From positions 1 to 64,000 of the forward strand of contig PYST01000050.1 of NCBI GenBank assembly GCA_003049485.1: DNA of 64,000 nucleotides, written 5' to 3'. Numbering within the stretch: position 1 is the first letter of the stretch; every line of letters begins with the position of its first letter. The position numbers were made by a program, and so were the translations under genes. Of this stretch, positions 11,271 through 21,600 are shown piece after piece. Under the pieces are notes generated by a model. It saw only the letters and a program-made list of their open reading frames with translations, did not search any database and was not told the origin of the DNA. Origin of the DNA: Ophioceras dolichostomum (lineage: Eukaryota; Ascomycota; Sordariomycetes; Magnaporthales; Ophioceraceae).

Positions 11271-13213
11271 GCAAAGCAGAGCACGAGTGAGGGACACGCT
11301 TCGGTGATCCGACCATCGTTACCCGAGCTTCAGCTCTCGGTGGTATTATTCTCTCTATTTCCTTCCTTCTTCTCCTTTGAGAGGTGGGGCCCGGTCGGGC
11401 TGCCTGTCCTTTTGGAGTGGGACCGACATCCCGGATCGGGTCGGGGGTCCATGGGTCTCGGGATCGGTTCCCGGAACGGGGCGTTTATTCTTGGGTCTTT
11501 TTTTCTTATTTGTCTCTCTACCTTACCCACAGATTGTATTATGGACATCGTCCGTATTGGGAAGGTCGGCACCAGCTGCTTGGATGCTGTTCAGTCCTTG
11601 ATGGTCGCTGGGGGTTTGGTCTCCTCACCCTTTCTTCCTTTTCTCGATAGTATATTCACTCTGGGTAGTATTAGTCGGATGCTAGTCTAGCCTAGGTAGT
11701 CTCAGTCTTATCAGTGACCTATTTTCGGTTTCGCGTGCAGATGCTGAGACCATGGGCCGGACGCTTCTACCCAGGAGTGATGCCGATCATTGCTTTGGAG
11801 GTCCATCCATCAACTCGTGGTGCTTCTAGAACGAGCCGATCGTGGAGTTTGTTGGGCGGCGGAGGTGGGGTTTGTGTGTACCTTAGGTGCCTACCAGGTA
11901 GGCAGTTGAGGGCAAGGGGGAGCTGGTCGGCGACGGATCGGCGCGTCCACAGATTCTTTCACCGCAGAAAACATCTTGAGACAAGCTCAAAAGCTCTAGC
12001 GATTGTCCAGTGTGCTTCAGGAGGTCATCATCAGAGGCAAACTTTCACACTGCCCCTTTCCAAATGGCGGGAGGATCAACTTGAAAACAGATAGGACGAA
12101 CAATCCGAAAACAAATCGGCATGCCGTGCACTGTTCTGTACAACCTCATCGAAGGTAGGACTCCGTTGCGGGTTTAGCAAGGTGTCGTCCGTCTGTATGT
12201 AGGTCTGTATCACAGGACATCAAAATGCCCAATAATCTCTCCCGAGAACAGACTGCAGTGGGCTGAGCCTCAAACTTTCACTGCACTGCCCCCCGCCCAC
12301 GCTGCAGCTCGGCACCTGGAGCCCCAAAAATAGCACACCCATCTCCCTGACATCCGACTCATTCGTTCTTCTAGACTGATGTTCAGAAGCAACTCTGCGC
12401 GTGTGGCCGATCCGCTGACAACCCCACCACAGCACACCTCCCATGCATTCCGTGTCAGTCTCACGAAAAAATTGATGGCACAGCAAAACTGCGACAGCAG
12501 CCCACGGGAAAGCCACCAGAATATGCCTGGCCGAAAGCCCAACGCCATTACTCTGAGATAACGAGCAATCTTGCATTCCGATGTTCCAAGCTGAACTGCA
12601 ACTTCTGCAAGCTCCACACCGCAAAAGTGGCTGGAGGCGTCTGATGGAACGGCCAACCAGCTAACAAGTTCGCCACGGTCGCCTATCAACGAGACATCTC
12701 GGGAGTCGGAACCAGAAACCGGTCTTTGAAGGACAGAGGATGTGATAGGGAGCCGCATCGCATCGGAGATGAAGCCAAAACAATATTGGCTCATCTCAAT
12801 AACTTCCAGAACTGAGTAAGGTAATCGGCCGAGCCCCCGGACGCGGGCGGGGGCAACGGCGGTCCGTATTAGTCCTACCCAGGAGGAAGATATTAGAGCA
12901 GCCGACCGTGCACCCTTTTCTTGCTCCCATGCATGTATGCTCTTCAGTCCTATGCGGTCTCCCTGTACTTTAAGTCTCCTGCGCCACACCTACACGACAC
13001 CTTTCGAGGAAGGCACTACGCAGAAGCAAACAAACGCATACCTCTCTGGGAAGGCGCTACAAAGAAGCAAACAAGCACTCGCCCTCCAGGGAAGGCACCG
13101 CGCAGACGCACACAAACACACAAGGCCGAACACACCGCCGGGGTTTGGGCGGCCGGACAAGGAGGATATCGGGGCCACGAACGGAACAACGGAACCGTCT
13201 CACAAGCGACTGG
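11271..13213. other. Intergenic, no supportable gene
   Basis: The longest reading frame, 239 codons on the minus strand (12270-12989), shows no domain, signal or compositional coding bias and is not called. The right end is the presumed promoter of the BTB gene. Confidence 0.45.
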
Positions 13214-14483
13214 ATGGCGAGTAGTAACATGAGGAGATCGCACTCCTCGACCGGCGGGAAGCTGCTCCCAGATGGGAAGTACTGGGACCTTCTACTTCGA
13301 TGCAAGGGTCGAGAGATACGCGTCCACCGGGCTATCGTGTGCCCGCAGTCTTCGTTCTTCGATCGGGCGTGCAGTGGCGGATTCAGGGTGCGGCGTTCCA
13401 TATTCTTTCCAGTCTAGCTTTCCTACCTACCTAACTACCTTTACCTACCTACCTACATCCAGTCGATATCATTTACCTTTTCCTTCCAGGCCACTCTCGC
13501 TCCCTCCTCTCATGGTCCCATCCGCGACCCGGGTGATGACAGTCCACAAGATCCAGCAAGTGGCAAAACGACGCACAGCTGACACTAAATCTCACCGGCC
13601 CGCTATGCAAAAGGAGGAATTCGAACGCACCATCGACCTACCCGACGACGACCCGGAGATCCTCCGCAAGCTCCTCGAGTTCCTCTACACCGGCGACATC
13701 GTAGACACAGACTTCTTCGACAGCGCTCCCTCAACATCCCGGTCGAGCCCCCGCCTCGGCTTCCAGCTCGCCATCGCCGGCGTCGGCGACCACCAAGAAG
13801 ACCACCCGACCTACCAGTACCCCCAACACCTACAGGCACCACAAACACATCAAACACACCAACAAATACCGCCGCCGTACCTCCCGTCCCGCTCACATTC
13901 CACCCCAGTCGGGCTCGGCCTCGGCCTCGGCCTCAGTAGCCGCGCAACTCCCTCATCATCGTCCACAGCGGGTCCAGCAGCAGGATCAACAGACTGGACG
14001 CACTACCACCCCGCAGACCCCGCCGACCATCCTCCACCGCACTCCACCCCCGACGACAGCTCCGCCGACGCTATCGCCTCGCTCTACACGTACCTCCGCA
14101 TCTACGTCATGGCCGACAAGTTCGACGTTCCGCTACTCCAAAACTTCGCCGCGGACCGGTGGCGACGCATCGTGCGCGCCCACTGGACGACTCCGCACGA
14201 TTTCGGGGCTAACTCCCGCATCGAGGGACTGCTGCTTGAGCTGTTCGACACAACGCCGTCATTGTTATCATCATCTTCTTTAGGAGTCGGAGGAGGAGAG
14301 GGAAGGGAAGGAGGAGGAGATCCGCTGAGGGCTGCGGCGTGTGAGGTTGTTGCTAAGTGCTATGCGGTCGCGAGGCCGAGGGTCATGAGCGTTATGGAGC
14401 GCTATCCTGAGTTTGCGGTGGGTGTGCTTGATAGGATTACGGGGGTTGTTGGTGATGTCGAGGGTGTATATAGGACAGGGTGA
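13214..14483 (+). CDS. BTB/POZ domain protein
   Basis: Two exons, 13214-13387 and 13614-14483, joined in phase 0 by a 226-bp intron (GTGCGG donor) packed with CCTAC repeats; 347 residues. The start was chosen because the BTB fold begins at once: LLPDGKYWDLLLRC, then REIRVHRAIVCPQSSFF, and across the junction GGFR/EEFERTIDLPDDDPE. The BTB half continues LRKLLEFLYTGDI. A 110-residue Gln/His/Pro/Ser-rich insert then precedes the second half (about 210-241: LYTYLRIYVMADKFDVPLL). BTB domains mediate dimerisation and often recruit cullin-3, but this fungal group has no known targets. An upstream non-coding exon cannot be excluded. Confidence 0.85.
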
Positions 14484-15592
14484 GGAAGTGGACGTGTTCG
14501 GGGGTTGAGACAACGAGATAAGGCTATTAGGTAGGTAGCCAGGCGTGGATGGATTATGGTGGTGAGTTGCCGCACCACACGTACACTATATATATCCAGG
14601 AACTCGATAGGTATCTCCTAGGCCGAGGAAGAATGGTAGGCCTTGAAGAGCACCTGAAGAGTCTGTTTTCTTCAAGGTCATACGGATACGGGCAAAACAA
14701 CAATAACCTTGGCTGGCGGCCCATCAAGTAATATTACTAATAATTGAGACACGCAAGTCGCTAGGGGCTGCCGCCGAGAGTTGATACACTCACAATGCCA
14801 AAGAGTCCTATTCATAATGGAGCGACTCTGGAGTCTACGTGAGAATGCTGGGATGATCATTATGCCCCTATGTATCTGCCTTTGCCCGACTGACGTAACT
14901 GGGGCCCTTCGTTAGATACAGGAAATAGTGGTTGCTGCGTGAGGTGGAGATCAATGGCCATTCAGTGGTTAGAACTGTCTCCTAGTAACGAGCAGAAACA
15001 AAGCACGGACGGTGGAGCTGGAATGTTGTTGGATGTTGGTCTGCGGTGGATGGCGCTGAAGGTACACGCTTCCACTGTGGCTTCCGCTCATCGAGGAACA
15101 GAAAGGAAGTATTCGGCTGTTACTAGAACGTCGAGTCTCCTGAGCTGAAGATTTATGTTGCCTTCTTAGGTGACTATGCATGCACAGGAATCTTCCACAC
15201 GACATACTACCTTACTTGGATCGTACGACGGGTTTTCAAAACCTCGATTCTTCATGGATCCAATATTATGGCCAGCATTGCCATGGACGACGTGATAAAG
15301 CAGCGCTTGCTATTTGACGCTAGCCAAGATGGGGAGTTTAAAGTAATGATGAAGCATATCTTGTCGTAACGCTCATGATGATCCTGCTCTAGAAAAGATA
15401 TTACATTTGAGGGTATAAGTGGTTATCGGCCGCGAAAGGACGGCGAAGTGAAGAATTTCCATGTGTATGTGCTGTGTTCCCAGCTTCTTCCCCTGTGATC
15501 TTCCCCCAACTCCCTCTCACCTCCTTCCTATCTCCTTCCAGTCTCATCTCATTACTCCGGACGGGCAAAGTCTCTCTTTTGACGTGACTCGT
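14484..15592. other. Intergenic between convergent genes
   Basis: No gene supported. This is the shared 3' region of the BTB gene and the small secreted-protein gene. Only short frames without features. Confidence 0.45.
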
Positions 15593-16042
15593 TTAACCCA
15601 GAGTCTGGGGAGCGTAGCTCTGGTCGGGGCTGACGGGGACGCCGTTGACGAGCTGGGCGTCGCTGTAGGCGGGCCAGGTGATGAGGCGCTTGCTCCAGTC
15701 GATGACCGACCAGGTGGTGAAGCCGTTGCCCTCGCCGAAGATGCCGCTCCAGCCCGAGGTGACGGTGTAAGGGCCGCAGGTGACGCCGTTGACGGGGGCG
15801 CGCGACGCCTTCGAGGCCGCCGTGACCGTGTAGGTGCAGGGCTGGACGGGCACGCCCAGGTGAGTGTCGACGCCGAACTTGACGACGCAGGCAGTGTCGG
15901 CCGCATTGCAGGTGCGCGTGAAGCCCGTGAACGTCCACTGCGGCACGGCGGCCACCATGGACTGGGACTCGGTGGCGGGTGTAGGCGCCGCGGTGGCAGT
16001 GGCGGCCAGGATGGCGATGATGGCGGTGGTGCTGAACTGCAT
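15593..16042 (-). CDS. Small secreted four-cysteine protein, HR-inducing-protein-like
   Basis: A single exon of 149 residues. Residues 1-19 are a clear signal peptide (MQFSTTAIIAILAATATAAP). The mature protein has four cysteines (45, 52, 69, 89), consistent with two disulfides, and motifs FTRTCNAADTACVVKF, CGPYTVTSGWSG and TTWSVIDW. This pattern resembles fungal small secreted proteins annotated as hypersensitive-response-inducing proteins. That assignment is from memory of the family pattern and is only moderately secure. Many such proteins also occur in saprotrophs, so a host-interaction role is inference. Nothing follows in an operon-like arrangement. Confidence 0.75.
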   Translation of the reverse strand: MQFSTTAIIAILAATATAAPTPATESQSMVAAVPQWTFTGFTRTCNAADTACVVKFGVDTHLGVPVQPCTYTVTAASKASRAPVNGVTCGPYTVTSGWSGIFGEGNGFTTWSVIDWSKRLITWPAYSDAQLVNGVPVSPDQSYAPQTLG

Positions 16043-18653
16043 TTTCGCGGGTGTTTGGTGGTCTTTTTGGCGAATGAAGAGAGGAGAGAGTAGCGATGGT
16101 AATGAGGTTGGTTGACAGGTGAGCTTTTGAAGCGAGTGTGGTGTGACGGATATTATTATTATCGGAATTGTTGCTGAGGTTGAGAGTGATGATGGAGACT
16201 CAGAAGTCTTACGTCGAGGGGAATGCCGTGCTTTATATCCTGTTCACGATCTCCAAGATCCTACTTTCCCCTCCGTCATATTTTTTCATCGTCTCTCACA
16301 CCGTCTCATGCCATGCCAGACCATGAGATCATAGGATAAGTGAGATGGGAAGCTCCAGCGTCAACGTTACCTCCCTTCTCTCCTTGGCCCGGGAGACGAT
16401 CATCGTCGGTCGGTCGGCCCACCGAGATCCTCGTACAACCTAACTAGTTCTATTGCAGTCAAATCATAAGGACATGTGCGGGCAGGCAACCGAAGCGACT
16501 GGTTAGTAGTGGTCACGAGGCGAGGGATAGGAGGGAAGTGATGTTGTCAGCAAGAAAGGGACCGAGCATCAATTCCTGGGCTGCAACAATTTGCATGCCG
16601 TCCCGGCTAGGATCGACACGATGATGGACCACCTCGTATTCGAAGGGAGGAGAAGAGGGGAGGCAGACGAGAGATGAGGGGCCGGGGAAATCCCAACCCC
16701 AAAATCTACGCGAATCACCATCATCATCAGCCCGACAGACGTGACCCGCTGTCAGAAGCCGTTGGCAGCGCAGGGGACGAGAGAGGGGAAAGCTCCCCGA
16801 GTGGTCCGACAAAAGACGAATGAACAACGGTCCGCTATGGAGAATAACGCACCAGTTCGGGATCTTTTTCTTCTGCGGGGTACACCACCTGGCCGAGTGC
16901 CGGACTAGACTTGTTCGTGATGATCGTCACTTGGCTCTTGGATTCCACTCTCAGCCCAGGAATGGCGAGTGATGCGCTGGAGCTCAGAAGGGATCCCCGC
17001 TAAATGTGCTCGCTGGGGCGGGTACTTTCGACCATGAGACCACATATCAAGCTTGCTGGATGGCAAGCTGACTCCTGGGTAGTGTACCAGATGGCAGAAT
17101 GCTTGAGCAATATCAAGACTTGACTATTCCGTATCGACCAGGTCCCAATTAAGTAAATCTCGTAACTTTAATCTATTCACGGTCTTGGTCGCTACTGCAC
17201 GACAGCCGGGTATTATCGCAATGTCAGAATTAGGTTAGCCTCCGCGGCTGTCTCTGCCGCCCGGGGCAACTTCCACCATCACGACGGGGCCGACCGACCT
17301 GGGCATGGTGTCTGTCATCATTGGTGTTAACGTTCCTTCCCGGAAATTCTAGCCCTTTTTTCCCCGTGCACTACAATGATTTCCTGGAAAAGAAAGAATG
17401 AAGTCGAAAGTGGCTTCGATTATTATGATCATCCGGGAAACGACCGACCGAAAGACCACCTAGGAAAGGAAGTCTAGTCGGAATTTCCCAGGTTCGCAAC
17501 AGAAAGAAGGGGTAGCTTGCAGAGAACCGGCACGTGGATGCTCTCCAGATCAGTGTCGCGCTGCAGGATCCGTATTCGGTGGACCCATCGAAATAGGCAG
17601 TCGATATCCACTTCCAGAATAGGGTCCAGTCTCCCCATTATGATCAAATGGGTCGGCCTCCTTCCTTCAACCCTCCTCATCTTTCTACACCGCTCTCGCT
17701 CGCCTTACCTCCCCTCTCCCCGCCCAACTGTCTCGTGCCCGGCACAGGCAAGCAAATACGGGAAACTGGACAGCTGCCTGGCTGGTTCGATTTAACCCAC
17801 CCGCCAGGTGGCCAGCAAAGCAACTAGGTCCCGTTCGGGCCGCAGTCGTCGCTTGCATTGCCGAATCTTCGTGTTCGAGTGGCACTAAGCTTCCTTCCGC
17901 TGACATACACAGTGCACACGATGCAAGCCCACTGGAGGAACGGAAGGGGAGGCTGGGGGAGGGCTTGGAATGTTCTTTTGAGCCGCCTGACGTCAGATCC
18001 ATCAATTTCGACCTGACTCTTTAAGAGGCCGAGAAGATCGGCTTCATGAGACGAGACACCCTCATAAGCCTCACCAGTGAAGGGTTCCTCACATTCCTTC
18101 CGAAGTCGACGATCTATGAGTCGCCGCGAAAGTGAGGGAGATGAAGGAATTCCAATTTCGACACCAAATAATTACTGTCTGACCCTGACCTACTTCATAG
18201 CTGACCCTTCGTTCTGCAAACTGACTGATGATCCCGGTGGCCGACAACAGCATCGTGTCTCCAAGCTGTTTTCGCGAGCTGCGGATGAGACGGCGTTAGA
18301 ACTCGAAGAAGTGCGAAGGGATCATAGGTTGACTAGGTAACTAAGGTAGGTACCTTTAGCGCGAGGTCTCGGCCCGTCAGGGTGTTGCTTGGGGGAACAG
18401 CATGATTCTAATTCTATTTTATACCCGTCATTATGATGCTGCCTTGAATAGACCCCCAATACAAATCAATCAAGAGAGAAAGATAAAATATCGACTCTTG
18501 TGCACGAATGTTAAAAGACGAAAGGAAAAAAAGAAAAAAAAAGGACCAAAACATCGCGGGGTCTTGTCACCGATCGTACCGAACTGGATTGGATCGGACG
18601 AAGACGATCCCCAAGCGCCGCCGACCGACCAGCCGAACTCTCACCCACCCTAT
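16043..18653. other. Intergenic 2.6 kb, no gene seen
   Basis: Contains the promoter of the secreted-protein gene (right side of 16042) and the 3' flank of the listerin gene. Reading frames are short and featureless. An A-rich run (about 18525-18542) lies close to the listerin stop. Confidence 0.45.
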
Positions 18654-21600
18654 CTACCTTCCTTCATCCCAATAATCCGCCCCCCTCCGCGCCGACTGCT
18701 TCCCCAGATAATCGATCGGGTTCCTGCACAGCGGGCACGTGTTCTGGCTGCTGACCTGGAACCACTGGTAAAGGCACGACCTGTGGAACGCGTTCCTGCA
18801 GGTGCCGCACCTCTTGTCGGGCAGCCGCCTGTCCGTCGACACGATAGCGTAGCAGATGGCGCACTCCGTCTGGCCCTTCAGCTCGCCCTGGACGTTCCTC
18901 CGGAAAGCTAACAGGCCGTCGACTAGGTTGCCGCCACCGGAGCTCGCGAACGTGATGATCCCCTGCGTCGTGATCAGCCAGGCCTTCCATTTCTTCTCGC
19001 TGACGGCCACGCGGCGGATGTCGACGACGGCGACGGACTCGAGCGGGTAGGACGCCGGCAGGCGGATGGCGATGGCTGCCTCGGTCTCGTCGACCTCGTA
19101 GCCCGCCCTCACCTCGCGGGCGGCCTTGTTGACCCTAATGTTCAGGTGCTTCTCGTCGGCGTCGTCCGAGGAGGCGGGCTCCTCCGTCTCGGCCCAGCGC
19201 GCGACGTCGTCGAGCGCCTCGGACACCGTCGTGGGCGAGAAGAAGCGCGTCGTCCAGGCCTCGACCTCGAGCTGCGTGCGCTTGTTGGGGCAGTCGCCGA
19301 TGTACCACGTCTTGACGAGGCCGGGGAGGTACTTGAGGACGAGGTAGTACACGTGGATCAGCAGCCAGTCGAGGTTGCGCTGGTCCGGCTCCGAGTCGGC
19401 GAGCTTCACGTCGTAGGACCGGATGTGGTCGTCCGCCGTGAACCCTTCCTTGTCGAGGTTCAGGGCCTTCCCGTTCGTGTGGCCCAGGACGTCGAATGTG
19501 AAGTCGAGTAAGGGCTTGACCGCCTGAGAGGTCTTGATGTGGTCGGAGTAGACGTTGCGCAGCTGGTGGGCGGCCTCGCGGAACGCGTCGAAGATGACGA
19601 GCCACGTCAGCAGGTAGCCGCGCACCGGCGCGGGGAAGGTCGCGAGCAGCTCCTCTGGGTACGCCTCTAGGGTCGGGGGACCTTGGAGGAGGGAGAGGAG
19701 CTCGTCGGGAAGGCCGATGTCCTTCGGCTTGTCCAGGGCGAGGGACACAGCGAGCTCTGGTTGAGCCTTCGGGATTGCTTGGTGGAGAATGTTGAACGCT
19801 GCTGTCTGAACGTGCCTCGAGGTCGCGGCGAGTAGAGGGTAGATATCCTCGAGGTCGGCGAGGTCCGGCACTGGAAGCTTCTCGACCAGGCGGCAGAGGA
19901 GCGCGTTGACGATTTCAGCAGGGTGTGAAGTCGACTCGGCCTGAGTTTCGAGAAGCCGGATCATCAACTTAGGTTTATCCAGCGCGAAGACCTGCAGAGC
20001 GAGGTCTAGGTCGTCGTTGGGCTCCTCGAGAGTCTCGAGGGTGCCGATCAATTTTAGCGAGGCGTGCAGATACGACAGTCGCTGGTGCTCCGCGTGGATC
20101 TCAGTCTGCTCCCAGAGGTGCTTGCAGAAGTCCAGTGTCTTCTCCCAGTGGCTGCCGTAAATGTCCTTGATGCAAGGGAGAAGGCGCTGCAATGCTCGGC
20201 AGGCCTCGGCCGAGAATTTGGCGTCGACGGCCGTGGGGATATCGAACCAGGATGTGATCCGCTTGACTGCGAACACTAGCCGGGGGTTGGCGACAGGGAG
20301 CTTGCCGACCTCGTAGATTGACATGCAGGAGTTGAGAAGGATCAGGGTCAGGAGCGCGGGTAGTGAGCCGAGGCTGGCTTCTGTGATGTCGCTGATCAGG
20401 CGATTCAGCAGAGTTTTGAATGTCTGGGACGGAGACAGGGCTTCGCCGTAGCCCGTGATGACAGCGACACAGGGTAGTATCGTCGACGGCGTCGTCTCCT
20501 TCATGATATCCGGGTTGGTGATCCACGTCCGTTCGTCCCCGGGGCGATAACCGTAGGTCTCAACCAAGGTTTGGAGTAGGCTGCTAAGCGCCCTTGCGCT
20601 ATAAACCGCCATAGGAGAGAGCGTCCTCGTCCCGTGCATCAGCAGCCTGATGAGGGCTTGGGCGATGCTAGTCTCCGCTTCTGGGTCATCCTTCCAGCCG
20701 CCAGAGACGACGGCAATCCTGTTGATGATTTTGCGGGCGGAGGATACAAATGTCTCCGCCTCAAAGAGCAGTTCTGGCTGCTCAAGTGACCCCCACAGCC
20801 GGTTGATCTCCAGCAGGACGATTTGGTCCGAAACAGCCTCGGCGACCAGGCAAAGTAGGCAGAGGAGTTCGACCTGGATTTGTGGAGGCAGCGATGAGAT
20901 CTCGACACCGGCGTTCAGAAGTTTGGTCGTGTACAAGGCCATCCGCGCTGGAATCGAGAGGCCTCGTGCATCCCGCTGCGGTGACGGCAACCCTTGCGCT
21001 GATGGCTTGGCTGCGGCAAGGGAGCAGATCCCGCCTGGCTCGCTCGTGAGAGACAGAGATGGATTGAGCCCTCCGTGCAAAAGAAGGGCCAATTGATCCA
21101 TCCAGACAGCAGTGTTCGGGAAGAGTGTCTCTGCGGTCACGCCCGGCAGTGTTGAAATCTCGGATGCTTGTTTGACAAGGATGTCGACGGGAAGGGAGGT
21201 AGGTCCAGCCGAGTGCAAATTCTCCTGAACGATCTTGGCGAGCAGCGGACCCCGATCCGCAAAGTTCTTCAGGAGATCGTGGCTCGACTCCGGAGAGATT
21301 GAATGGTGCGAGTTCTCAGATAACGATAAGAGACCAGTCGCCACAGCGAGGAGGCGATCGGAATCGCCGGTAAGCAGAGAGGGCTTCTTGTCTGATATGA
21401 GATGTATCGCTCTGAGGGCAGACGCGGGCTCTGCAGCCTTCAGCGCCTCCAAGACTCCCTGGATGAGTTGCTCCGTCGAGGTAGGAGCCAACACATCGGA
21501 CATGAGGCAGGTCTCAAATAGCTCCCAGTTGTCTGAGGTTCTAGAAATGCAGGCAAGGCAGCCATCGAGGAGGAATCGCTGAAGCGATGGGTTTTGCTGC

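Noticed and set aside
12270..12989. 239-codon minus-strand reading frame
   Set aside because: No domain, signal, conserved motif or splice partner; composition looks like non-coding DNA.
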